Assembly: GCA_015689705.1 (NCBI GenBank)
Contig: WVSN01000001.1
Coordinates: forward strand, 372,001 to 436,000
Reading direction: 5' to 3'
Source of the DNA: Rhodobacterales bacterium HKCCE3408
GTDB lineage: Bacteria; Pseudomonadota; Alphaproteobacteria; Rhodobacterales; Rhodobacteraceae
DNA length: 64,000 nt
The position numbers and the translations under genes were made by a program. Of this stretch, positions 1 through 9,529 are shown piece after piece. The notes below the pieces were generated by a model. It was not told the DNA's origin. It made no database searches and was given only the letters and a program-made list of their open reading frames with translations. Numbering within the stretch: position 1 is the first letter of the stretch; each line of letters starts with the position of its first letter.

Positions 1-1
1 C

Positions 2-307
2 CAGGTGGCGATGAAGGCCGACGGCGTCGTCTTCGCCGTCCGCAGGGTGGTGGCCGACTACCTGCGTGCGGCCCGATACGATGACGACCTGATCGTCGAG
101 ACCGAACTGACCGGTCTGACCGGGGCCAGATTTTCCATGGGCCAGACGGTCCTGCGCGGCGGAGAAGCCCTGTTCCGCGCCGAGGTCGAGATCGTCTGCC
201 TGGACGCGGGCGGCCGTCCGCTGCGCATTCCGGGCGAAATCCGGCGAAAGATCGCCGGTCTCGGGGACGTGAAGGGCAACACTTCGTCGCCCATGGATAT
301 TGGATAA
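2..307 (+). CDS. ybgC: YbgC-type acyl-CoA thioesterase (3' part only)
   Basis: The reading frame is open from the left edge of the window, so the 5' end of the gene, including the usual catalytic Asp region, lies outside. About 100 residues are visible and match the second half of a hotdog-fold thioesterase (DGVVFAVRRVVADYLRAARY). YbgC proteins hydrolyse acyl-CoA thioesters in the cytoplasm and are commonly encoded first in the tol-pal operon, which is the arrangement here: tolQ follows after 85 bp. The GTG at 5 is only an internal codon. The family call rests on the motif and on the position before tolQ. Confidence 0.85.
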   Translation, partial: QVAMKADGVVFAVRRVVADYLRAARYDDDLIVETELTGLTGARFSMGQTVLRGGEALFRAEVEIVCLDAGGRPLRIPGEIRRKIAGLGDVKGNTSSPMDIG

Positions 308-392
308 CAAGGCTGGTATAGCCAATCTGGCAAAGGACGGCGGGACAACCGCCGCCGCGTACACAGCTTGGGGCTGACAGGACAGGCGGATC

Positions 393-1085
393 ATGGAAGC
401 AGACGCGCTCGCGGCCGCTCAGGCGGCGGATTTCAGCTTCATCGCACTATTTTTCCGCGCCACCTTCATTGTGAAGCTGGTGATGATCGGGCTTTTGGCG
501 GCCTCGGTCTGGGTCTGGGCGATCTATTTCAACAAGTTCCGGATGTACCGGCGCGCCAAGGCGAATGCGGCTGCGTTCGATCAGGCGTTCTGGTCCGGCG
601 AGCCGCTGGACGAGTTCTACGACCAGGTCGCCGAGGCGCCGCGAAGCGCCTCAGAGCGGGTCTTCGTCGCCGGCATGACGGAATGGCGACGGTCGATCCG
701 GGATGACGGGGCGCTGATCCCCGGCGTGCAGCAGCGCGTCGACCGATCGATGGACGTGGCCATCGCGCGTGAGAACGAGCGCCTGACGAGCGGCCTCGGC
801 TTCCTTGCCACCACCGGCGCCACCGCGCCCTTCGTCGGTCTGTTCGGCACGGTCTGGGGCATCATGCGGTCGTTCCAGGAAATCGCGGTCTCGGGCAACA
901 CGTCGCTGGCCGTCGTCGCCCCCGGTATCGCCGAGGCGCTTCTGGCGACGGGGCTCGGCCTGCTGGCGGCGATCCCGGCGGTGATCCTCTACAACACGTT
1001 GTCGGGGCAGGCGAACCGCCTGATCCAGATCTACGAAGGCTTCGCTGACGAATTCTCCACCCTGCTGTCACGGCAGCTCGACTGA
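393..1085 (+). CDS. tolQ: TolQ, Tol-Pal proton channel subunit
   Basis: The 230-residue protein has a membrane segment at about residues 11-45 and two more in the C-terminal third, with the MotA/TolQ/ExbB core GLFGTVWGIM. TolQ and TolR form the inner-membrane motor that uses the proton gradient to energise TolA, which keeps the outer membrane invaginating at division. The length is normal for the family. Its TGA stop overlaps the ATG of tolR (ATG at 1085), so the two are translationally coupled. It is in the standard order ybgC-tolQ-tolR-tolA-tolB-pal. Confidence 0.97.
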   Translation: MEADALAAAQAADFSFIALFFRATFIVKLVMIGLLAASVWVWAIYFNKFRMYRRAKANAAAFDQAFWSGEPLDEFYDQVAEAPRSASERVFVAGMTEWRRSIRDDGALIPGVQQRVDRSMDVAIARENERLTSGLGFLATTGATAPFVGLFGTVWGIMRSFQEIAVSGNTSLAVVAPGIAEALLATGLGLLAAIPAVILYNTLSGQANRLIQIYEGFADEFSTLLSRQLD

Positions 1086-1561
1086 TGGCGATGTCGGTGG
1101 CAGGACCGGGCGGAAGCGGGCGGCGCCGGGGGCGTCGCCGCGGCGATATGCGCCCGATGGCCGAGATCAACGTGACCCCCTTCGTCGACGTGATGCTGGT
1201 GCTGCTGATCGTGTTCATGGTCTCGGCCCCGCTGATGACCGTGGGCGTCCCGATCGATCTGCCCGACACCGCTGCCGAAGCCCTGCCGAGCCCGGATGAG
1301 GAGCCGCTGACCGTCACGCTGACCGCCGACGGCACGGTGATGATCCAGACGACCGAGGTGGCGCGCGAGGAGCTCGTCACGCGGCTGACCGCCATCGCAG
1401 CCGAACGCGACACCACCCGGATCTTCCTTCGCGCCGACGGCTCGATCCCCTACGATGCCGTCATGCAGGTGATGGGCGCGCTCAATGCCGGCGGCTTCCG
1501 GGAAATCGGCCTCGTGACCGACGCGGGCGGTGCGGACCTGTCCGCGCCGGTGGCGGAGTGA
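1085..1561 (+). CDS. tolR: TolR, Tol-Pal proton channel subunit
   Basis: The 158-residue ExbD/TolR protein has a short, very basic N-terminus (residues 12-20 nearly all Arg or Gly), one membrane helix at about residues 31-50, and the conserved channel Asp (D35 in TPFVDVMLVLL). The rest is the periplasmic domain. It partners TolQ in the proton-driven motor. The start overlaps the tolQ stop. The tolA start lies 7 bp after its stop, so the genes form one operon. Confidence 0.97.
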   Translation: MAMSVAGPGGSGRRRGRRRGDMRPMAEINVTPFVDVMLVLLIVFMVSAPLMTVGVPIDLPDTAAEALPSPDEEPLTVTLTADGTVMIQTTEVAREELVTRLTAIAAERDTTRIFLRADGSIPYDAVMQVMGALNAGGFREIGLVTDAGGADLSAPVAE

Positions 1562-1568
1562 GGCTGCG

Positions 1569-2708
1569 ATGCGGCGGGAACTCTACGCCTCGGCCGGCCT
1601 CCACGCCGTCCTCCTGCTGTGGCTCGTCTTCGGCTCGGCCCTCACGAGGACCGAGCCGCGCGACTTCCAGGCGACCGGCGTGACCCTGCTGACCAGTGCC
1701 GAGTTCGAGGCCCTGACCAACCCGGTCGCAGCCCCGCCGGTCGAAGAGCCGACGCCGCCCGCCGCACCGCCGCCGCCCGCCCCCGAAACGGAGCCCGACG
1801 CGCCCGCGCCCGAGGCCGAAGCGCCGGCCCCGGCGCAGCCCGAGACGCCCGAACCGCCCGTCGACGAGACCCCGCCGGCCGAGCCCGACCCGATCCCGCA
1901 GCCACAGGCCGACGTGTCCGAGGACGTGTCGGTTCTGGCGCAACCAGAGGTCGGCGACCCGACCGCGTTGCCGTCGGACGATCCGGCGCCGTCCGAAGCC
2001 CCGCGCATCGCGCCCACGCCCGCCCCGCCGCCGCCGCCCGAGGCTGAGACAGCGCCCGAGGTGGTCGAACGGCCCGAACCGGCCGAAGCGTCCGAAACGC
2101 CGGTGCCGGACCAGCCGGAGACCGCGCCCGAGGAAGCCGCGACCGAACTTGCGACCGAGGCCGACGACCCGGCTTCGGCACCGGTCGTCTCGGCCCGCCC
2201 GGCCGCGCGGCCGAACCGGCCCGAGCCGGTACAGACCGCCGCGGCCGAGCCGGAGACGCCGGCCGCCGAGCCGGCGCCGCAACCGGCCGAGGACACGCAG
2301 GCCGACGCGATCGCAGCAGCTGTCGCCGCCGCCAACGACACGCCGGCCCCGGCCTCCGCGCCGGCAAACCTCGGTCCGTCGCTGAGCGACTCCACGATCA
2401 GCGGCTTCGAGCGGCAGGTCGGCAGCTGCTGGAACCTCGGCGCTGCGGGAACCGGCGTGCTGGACACGGTCATCGTCGTCTATTTCGAGCTCGAGCGCTC
2501 CGGCCGGCCGATATCGGGATCGGTGGAACTGCGCGGTGTGGAGTCGGGCAGCCAGTCCGACGCGCAGCGCGCCTTTGAAATCGCGCGGACCGCGATCCTG
2601 CGCTGCGGTCTGCAGGAGAACGACGGCTACGACCTGCCCGAGGAAAGCTTCGAACGCTGGCGCCGCGTCGAGGCGGTGTTCAACGCACAGGGGATGAGTC
2701 TGAGATGA
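1569..2708 (+). CDS. tolA: TolA, Tol-Pal trans-periplasmic linker
   Basis: The 379-residue protein has an N-terminal membrane anchor (LHAVLLLWLVFGSAL, about residues 8-24). A long Pro/Ala/Glu-rich stretch of roughly 250 residues follows, and a globular TolA/TonB-like C-terminal domain fills the last 110 residues (GSCWNLG at its start, TAILRCG near its end). It spans the periplasm and transfers energy from TolQR to the TolB-Pal side. The middle region is acidic and proline-rich rather than the Ala/Lys helix of enteric TolA. I chose ATG 1569 because it lies just after the tolR stop and gives a normal anchor; the frame stays open to 1530 but upstream codons fall inside tolR. Confidence 0.9.
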   Translation: MRRELYASAGLHAVLLLWLVFGSALTRTEPRDFQATGVTLLTSAEFEALTNPVAAPPVEEPTPPAAPPPPAPETEPDAPAPEAEAPAPAQPETPEPPVDETPPAEPDPIPQPQADVSEDVSVLAQPEVGDPTALPSDDPAPSEAPRIAPTPAPPPPPEAETAPEVVERPEPAEASETPVPDQPETAPEEAATELATEADDPASAPVVSARPAARPNRPEPVQTAAAEPETPAAEPAPQPAEDTQADAIAAAVAAANDTPAPASAPANLGPSLSDSTISGFERQVGSCWNLGAAGTGVLDTVIVVYFELERSGRPISGSVELRGVESGSQSDAQRAFEIARTAILRCGLQENDGYDLPEESFERWRRVEAVFNAQGMSLR

Positions 2709-3100
2709 CGATGTCGGCAATCATGACCATGTCCCGGAATACCGGCTGGATCGCGGGCGGGCTGATCGTCGCGACCGTGGCGCTGACGCTGACCGTCGCC
2801 GCCGAGGAACCCGTGCCGCTGTCCGAGATCGGGCGCTGCTGGAACGTGGCCTCGCTGCCGCCCGAAGCCCGTGCGGCCGATGTCACGCTTCTGGTGGCCT
2901 TCGATGCCGACGGACGCCCGATCCGCCGGTCGATCCACAGCAGCGCGCCGATCGCCCCCGAAGACACCGCAACCCGCTTCGCGTTCGAAGCCGCCCGCCG
3001 CGCCGTCGTCAGGTGCGGCGAGGCCGGCTACGACCTGCCGGCGGAATATGTCGGCACCGGCCAGTCGGCCGAGATCACCTTCTCCAGTCCCGAGGATTGA
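2705..3100 (+). CDS. Small periplasmic protein duplicating the TolA C-terminal domain
   Basis: The 131-residue protein starts at an ATG that overlaps the tolA stop (ATGA). It has an N-terminal signal or anchor segment ([22 protein letters not shown], split here only by the ORF) and then a domain that aligns with the end of TolA: EIGRCWN against [15 protein letters not shown] against LERSGRPI, and [10 protein letters not shown] against IARTAILRCG, with GYDLP in both. It lacks the proline-rich spacer. A duplicated TolA C-terminal domain could bind Pal or TolB or compete with TolA; its role is unknown to me. It is translationally coupled to tolA and 4 bp from tolB. Confidence 0.85.
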   Translation: MTMSAIMTMSRNTGWIAGGLIVATVALTLTVAAEEPVPLSEIGRCWNVASLPPEARAADVTLLVAFDADGRPIRRSIHSSAPIAPEDTATRFAFEAARRAVVRCGEAGYDLPAEYVGTGQSAEITFSSPED

Positions 3101-3104
3101 AGCC

Positions 3105-4445
3105 ATGTCCCGCCTTCCCCTCCGCCGCATTCTCTCCGCGATCGCGATCGCCCTCCTGCCCGCGATGGCCGCGGCGCAGGACAGCGGCCCGCTGCGGATC
3201 GAGATCACCGAGGGCGTCGTCGAACCGCTGCCGTTCGCCATCCCCACTTTCATCGCCGAGACCGGCGGCGCGGCCGACGCCGCGCAGGACATCACCCGCG
3301 TCATCGCCGCCGACCTGCGCGGCACCGGGCTGTTCCGCGAGATCCCGGCCGAGGCGCATATCTCGACGGTCACGAACTTCTCGAGCCCGGTCCAGTATGC
3401 CGACTGGCGTGCGATCAACGCGCAGGCGCTGATCACCGGTTCGGTGGAGGCCAGCGGCAACGGCCAGATCATCGTGCGCTTCCGCCTGTTCGACGTGGTC
3501 GCGGGCCAGCCGCTCGGCGACGGGCTGCAATTCGTCGGCGGCGCGGACAGCTGGCGGCGCATGGCCCATGCCGTTGCCGACCAGGTCTATGAGCGGATCA
3601 CCGGCGAAAGCGGCTATTTCGACACGCGGGTCGCCTTCATCGCCGAGGACGGTCCGAAGAACGCGCGTCTCACCCGGCTCGCGATCATGGATTACGACGG
3701 CGCCAACGTTCAGTACCTGAGTGACAGCCAGAACCTCGTGCTGGCCCCGCGCTTTTCGCCCGATGGCGGCACGCTGCTGTTCACGCGGCTTCTGCCCGAC
3801 GGTACTGCCGGGGTGTTCTACATGGACCTCGCCACGATCGCGACGCGGCCGCTGGCGCAGGATCCGGGCACCTCGCTCTTCACACCGCGCTTCTCGCCCG
3901 ATGGCGGGCGGATCGCGTTCTCGATCTCCGAAGGCGGCAATTCCGACATCTTCATCGAGACCCTGGCTTCCGGTCAGCGCACCCGGCTGACCTCTTCGCC
4001 GTCGATCGAGGCGTCGCCGAGCTTTTCGCCGGACGGCAGCCAGATCGTCTTCGAAAGCGACCGCACCGGCACGCAGCAGCTTTACGTGATGCCGGCCACC
4101 GGCGGCGAGCCGACGCGAATCAGCCGTGGATCGGGGCGTTACGGCACGCCGGTCTGGAGCCCGCGCGGCGACCTCATCGCGTTCACCTACCAGGCCGAGG
4201 GCCGGTTTCACATCGGCGTGATGCGCACGGACGGAACCGGAGAGCGGCTGCTGACGTCGTCCTTCCTCGACGAAGGGCCGACCTGGGCGCCGAATGGCCG
4301 CGTGATCATGTTCACGCGCGAAACCGCAGGCGCGGATGGCGCCCCGGCGCTCTACTCGGTAGACATCTCGGGGCGGAACCTGCAGCGCGTCGCCGCCCCC
4401 GGAATGGCATCGGACCCCGACTGGGGCCCGCAGCTGTCGCGCTGA
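3105..4445 (+). CDS. tolB: TolB, periplasmic beta-propeller of Tol-Pal
   Basis: The 446-residue protein has a signal peptide ending near AAAQ (residue about 26), an N-terminal TolB domain, and a C-terminal six-bladed propeller seen as repeats with the core FSPDG (for example near residues 220, 264 and 307). TolB binds Pal and is displaced by TolA during the Tol cycle. ATG 3105 was chosen because it begins the signal peptide and sits 4 bp after the preceding stop; the frame is open further upstream but only within the previous gene. Confidence 0.96.
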   Translation: MSRLPLRRILSAIAIALLPAMAAAQDSGPLRIEITEGVVEPLPFAIPTFIAETGGAADAAQDITRVIAADLRGTGLFREIPAEAHISTVTNFSSPVQYADWRAINAQALITGSVEASGNGQIIVRFRLFDVVAGQPLGDGLQFVGGADSWRRMAHAVADQVYERITGESGYFDTRVAFIAEDGPKNARLTRLAIMDYDGANVQYLSDSQNLVLAPRFSPDGGTLLFTRLLPDGTAGVFYMDLATIATRPLAQDPGTSLFTPRFSPDGGRIAFSISEGGNSDIFIETLASGQRTRLTSSPSIEASPSFSPDGSQIVFESDRTGTQQLYVMPATGGEPTRISRGSGRYGTPVWSPRGDLIAFTYQAEGRFHIGVMRTDGTGERLLTSSFLDEGPTWAPNGRVIMFTRETAGADGAPALYSVDISGRNLQRVAAPGMASDPDWGPQLSR

Positions 4446-4516
4446 CGGCCGCGTTTCCATGATCGCCGGCACATGATAAGATAATTGAAAACACGCAGTC
4501 CCGAGGACCCGAGCAC

Positions 4517-5014
4517 ATGAAGTTCCTGACCCGCGCACTCCTTCTCCTGGCCGTCATCGGCCTGTCCGCCTGTACCCAGGGCGCTCTTGGCCGCGGAGGC
4601 GCCGGCGGGGCCGGGGCCGCGGGGCAGGGCGGTCCGTCCGATCCCCGGTCGGTGGCCTATTTCAACCAGACCGTGGGCGACCGCGTGCTGTTCGACGTCG
4701 ACGTCTTCACTCTGGACGACGGCGCGCGGGCGGTCCTCGACGGTCAGGCGGAATGGCTGATGACCAACCCCGAATACACCGCCGTGATCGAGGGCCATGC
4801 CGACGAGCAGGGCACGCAGGAATACAACTTCCGCCTCGGCGAACGCCGCGCCAACTCGGTCTACCAGTACCTGGTCAGCCAGGGCGTCGCGCCGAACCGG
4901 CTGCGCACGGTGTCCTTCGGCAAGGAACGCCCGCTCGAGATCTGCTCCGAAGAGGCCTGCTACCGCCAGAACCGCCGTGCCGTGACGGTGCTGTCGATCG
5001 GCACGGGGGCCTGA
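4517..5014 (+). CDS. pal: Pal, peptidoglycan-associated lipoprotein
   Basis: The 165-residue lipoprotein has a lipobox LSAC with the acylated Cys at position 19, a Gly-rich linker, and an OmpA-type peptidoglycan-binding domain (VIEGHADEQGTQEYN, then LGERRA). It anchors the outer membrane to the cell wall and is the partner of TolB. The gap of 71 bp from tolB is the largest inside the operon and is AT-richer than its surroundings, so pal may also have a promoter of its own (inference). Confidence 0.97.
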   Translation: MKFLTRALLLLAVIGLSACTQGALGRGGAGGAGAAGQGGPSDPRSVAYFNQTVGDRVLFDVDVFTLDDGARAVLDGQAEWLMTNPEYTAVIEGHADEQGTQEYNFRLGERRANSVYQYLVSQGVAPNRLRTVSFGKERPLEICSEEACYRQNRRAVTVLSIGTGA

Positions 5015-5018
5015 GCCC

Positions 5019-5858
5019 ATGCGCCGACTGGCCGTTCTGATCGCGCTGCTCGTCGCGCTGCCTGCCGCCGCGCAGGACCGCGCGGCGACGCTGGCCGACA
5101 TCCGGCAGGAGCTTGCCGTGCTGTGGGTCGAGATCCAGCGGCTCAATACGCAGCTTTCGACGACCGGTGCGCCGATCGGCGGCACCGGCGCCGGCGGCGA
5201 CGTGCTGGCCCGGCTCGACGCGCTCGAGCTCGAGATCCGGCGGCTGAACAACCTGACCGAAGAGCTTCAGCTTCAGGTAGAGGCGGTTGTGCGGGACGGC
5301 ACGAACCGGGTCGGCGACCTCGAGTTCCGGCTCTGCGAGGTCGAACCCGATTGCGACATCGGCAGCCTTGGCCCGACGCCGAGCCTTGGCGGCGTGGAGC
5401 TCCCGCAGGCCTCCGCCGGCGCGCCCATCGCGCCCTCCGCGGGGACAGGCGGCACGGCCGGCGGCGGCAACCTCGCCGTGGCCGAACAGTCCGATTTCGA
5501 CCGGGCCCAGGCGGCCTACGACGCCGGCGACTACGCGCAGGCGCAGGAGCTGTTCACCGCGTTCACCGAAACCTATCCGGGCGGCCCGCTGTCGGCCGAG
5601 GCGCATTTCCTGCGCGGCGAGGCGGCGGCGGCACAAGGCTTGTGGTCGGTCGCGGCGCGGGCCTATCTCGACAGCTTCTCCGGCGCTCCGGACTCGACCC
5701 GTGCGCCCGACAGCCTGCAACGCCTTGGTGTGGCGCTGGCCGAGCTCGGTCAGACCGAGGAGGCCTGCCTGACGCTCGCCGAGGTCGAGAACCGCTATCC
5801 CGGCACACCGGCCGTGGGCAACGCGCAGCGGGCGATGGCCGGGCTGCCCTGCAACTGA
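5019..5858 (+). CDS. cpoB: CpoB (YbgF), Tol-Pal system TPR protein
   Basis: The 279-residue protein has a signal peptide ending at AAAQ (residue about 19), an N-terminal coiled coil (residues about 25-100, heptad-like LDALELEIRRLNNLTEEL), an Ala/Gly-rich linker, and C-terminal tetratricopeptide repeats (FDRAQAAYDAGDYAQAQELF and following). CpoB coordinates cell-wall synthesis and outer membrane constriction with Tol. Starts 4 bp after pal. The 3' end overlaps the likely start of tilS. Confidence 0.93.
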   Translation: MRRLAVLIALLVALPAAAQDRAATLADIRQELAVLWVEIQRLNTQLSTTGAPIGGTGAGGDVLARLDALELEIRRLNNLTEELQLQVEAVVRDGTNRVGDLEFRLCEVEPDCDIGSLGPTPSLGGVELPQASAGAPIAPSAGTGGTAGGGNLAVAEQSDFDRAQAAYDAGDYAQAQELFTAFTETYPGGPLSAEAHFLRGEAAAAQGLWSVAARAYLDSFSGAPDSTRAPDSLQRLGVALAELGQTEEACLTLAEVENRYPGTPAVGNAQRAMAGLPCN

Positions 5859-7090
5859 CGCCCGCCGAGGACATCCGCGCCGCGTTTCGCTCCGCGCTCG
5901 ACGCAAGCGGGCTTCTCTCATCCGACAAACGCGTCCTCGTCGCCTGTTCCGGCGGCGGGGATTCCATCGCCCTGCTGTATCTGACGGTTGGCGCCCTCGG
6001 CCCGGCCCGGATCGCCTGCGCGACCGTGAACCACAACCTTCGGCAGGGGGCGGCGGCGGAGGTCGCGCTGGTCGCCCGGCACTGCGCGGCGGCGGACGTG
6101 CCTCATGCGATCCTCGACTGGCATTGGGACGGGCAGGGGAATTTGCAGGCCGCCGCCCGTGACGCGCGGCGGCGACTTCTGGCGGACCACGTGACCGGGA
6201 TCGGAGCCGGGGCCATCCTTCTCGGGCACACGGCCGACGATCAGGCCGAGACGGTTTTGATGCGGCTGGCCCGCGGCTCGGGGATCGACGGACTGGCCGG
6301 AATGGCGGCGCGCGACGGGATCTGGATCCGTCCGCTCCTCGGCGTGCCGCGCGAGCCGCTGCGCGATTGGCTGAGGGCAGAGGGGATCGACTGGGCCGAG
6401 GATCCGTCGAACGAAGACCCCCGCTTCGACCGGGTCCGGGTTCGCCAGCTGATGCCGGCGCTGGAGGGCATCGGCATCACGCGCGACCGTCTGATCCGCA
6501 CCGCGGCGATGATGGCCGAGGAACGCGTTGCGGCAAACCGTGCCGCATCGGACTGGGCGGCCCGGTTCGCACTGGTCGAGGGCGGCGATCTTTTGTTCGA
6601 CCGGGAAGCGTTCGAAGCCGGGCCGCCGGCGCTGCGCCACCGGCTACTTGCCGCCGTCATCCGCTGGTTCTCGGGCGCGCCCTACCGCCCGCGTCTGGCC
6701 GATCTCGAGGCGTGGGAGGCCTCGGGATGGCAGACCGCACGGACACTTGGCGGGGTTGTGGCTGCCGCCGAGAGCGACCGGCTGCGTTTCATGCGTGAGG
6801 CGGCGGCTACGGCCGACCCGGTCGCCTTGGCCGACGGCGTTCCGATCACATGGGACAATCGCTGGACTCTCGAAGGTCCTGCCGCGCCGGATCTGACCGT
6901 CGGCGCCCTGGGGCCGGTTCTGGATGCCTGCCCGGACTGGCGCGCCACGGGCCTGTCGCGTCGGTCGCTCGAGACCACGCCGGCGGTCCGCGATGCAGGC
7001 GGTGTGATCGCCGCGCCACTGGCCGGTTTCGGGAGTGAATGGACAGCGACCCTTCGCCCCACTTTCACCCAGTTCCTGGTTTCACATTGA
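5855..7090 (+). CDS. tilS: TilS, tRNA(Ile)-lysidine synthase
   Basis: This is an N-type PP-loop ATPase with the ATP-binding motif SGGGDS at about residue 32, then TVNHNLRQGA and the GHTADDQAETVLMR motif. TilS converts C34 of the CAU anticodon of tRNA-Ile2 to lysidine, which is essential for AUA decoding. The start is uncertain. No ATG, GTG or TTG exists in this frame between the middle of cpoB and the PP-loop, so the gene probably begins at CTG 5849 or CTG 5855, overlapping the cpoB TGA. The length of about 411 residues from there is normal. An alternative is an unusual start inside cpoB or a local sequence error. Confidence 0.9.
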   Translation: MTPAEDIRAAFRSALDASGLLSSDKRVLVACSGGGDSIALLYLTVGALGPARIACATVNHNLRQGAAAEVALVARHCAAADVPHAILDWHWDGQGNLQAAARDARRRLLADHVTGIGAGAILLGHTADDQAETVLMRLARGSGIDGLAGMAARDGIWIRPLLGVPREPLRDWLRAEGIDWAEDPSNEDPRFDRVRVRQLMPALEGIGITRDRLIRTAAMMAEERVAANRAASDWAARFALVEGGDLLFDREAFEAGPPALRHRLLAAVIRWFSGAPYRPRLADLEAWEASGWQTARTLGGVVAAAESDRLRFMREAAATADPVALADGVPITWDNRWTLEGPAAPDLTVGALGPVLDACPDWRATGLSRRSLETTPAVRDAGGVIAAPLAGFGSEWTATLRPTFTQFLVSH

Positions 7091-7167
7091 ACTCGAAGGT
7101 CCAGTGGTTATCTTGACCGTCAAGGCAAGCCCGCCCCCGCGGGCCTGTGTGCGTGGAGGTCTCTCTC

Positions 7168-9093
<1,926 letters not shown>

Positions 9094-9123
9094 ACGGCAC
9101 CGATCCGGACCGGAAGGACAGAG

Positions 9124-9147
9124 CGCCCCGCGGGAAACCGCGGGGCG
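9124..9147 (+). terminator. Hairpin after ftsH
   Basis: A perfect 10-bp GC stem (9124-9133 with 9138-9147) closed by a GAAA tetraloop begins 31 bp after the ftsH stop. The 3' flank is only mildly T-containing, so it is a probable rather than certain terminator. Confidence 0.55.
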
Positions 9148-9271
9148 AATCGTTAAGCAATGGTTAACGTCGAAAGACCCGAATGATTGTGGATCGTGCC
9201 GCAACATTCATCGCCAAACCCTTGTATTGCCGGTCGGTCCGGGCGGAGTTCAGGGTTTCACGCGAAAAGGC

Positions 9272-9301
9272 TTGGTTACCCTCCGCCGGCTGAACTATAG
9301 T
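9272..9301 (+). promoter_or_regulatory. Possible sigma-70-like promoter for the NRPS/PKS cluster
   Basis: TTGGTT at 9272-9277 and TATAGT at 9296-9301 (5 of 6 matches to the -10 consensus) are separated by 18 bp. This would give a leader of about 220 bases before the ATG at 9530. It is a pattern match only. Confidence 0.3.
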
Positions 9302-9529
9302 CGCCCGGTGGGTGAGCCATAGGCACTGGGGCAATGGTTTGTTCGGCGGTCCGAAAGGGCCGGGGCTGCGAGTGAGTGTTGAGTAATTTTCTAGCGTTCC
9401 ATCGGGATCGAATTGCGATTCCGCGGCATAGCGACTTGCCACGTCGCGACTCTTCCTTCTGCCATGCCTGTCCTGCCCTGCTGACGTCCGGGATCGCCCG
9501 GCGGCCCTACCCGATTGGTGAAGGTTCAC

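Larger units (their letters stand above)
9094..9529. other. 436-bp intergenic region upstream of the NRPS/PKS cluster
   Basis: Apart from the ftsH hairpin I see no convincing gene here; the open frames are short or are the ends of antisense shadows. The region is less GC-rich than the surrounding genes and probably holds the promoter and leader of the biosynthetic cluster. No tRNA or attachment-site repeat was recognised. Confidence 0.6.

Noticed and set aside
1482-2720. Antisense open frame of 412 codons opposite tolA
   Set aside because: It is low-complexity Gly/Arg sequence that mirrors the Pro/Ala-rich spacer of TolA.
9094-9529. A tRNA or attachment site at the left border of the NRPS/PKS cluster
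   Set aside because: I found no cloverleaf-like sequence and no direct repeat shared with the right border.
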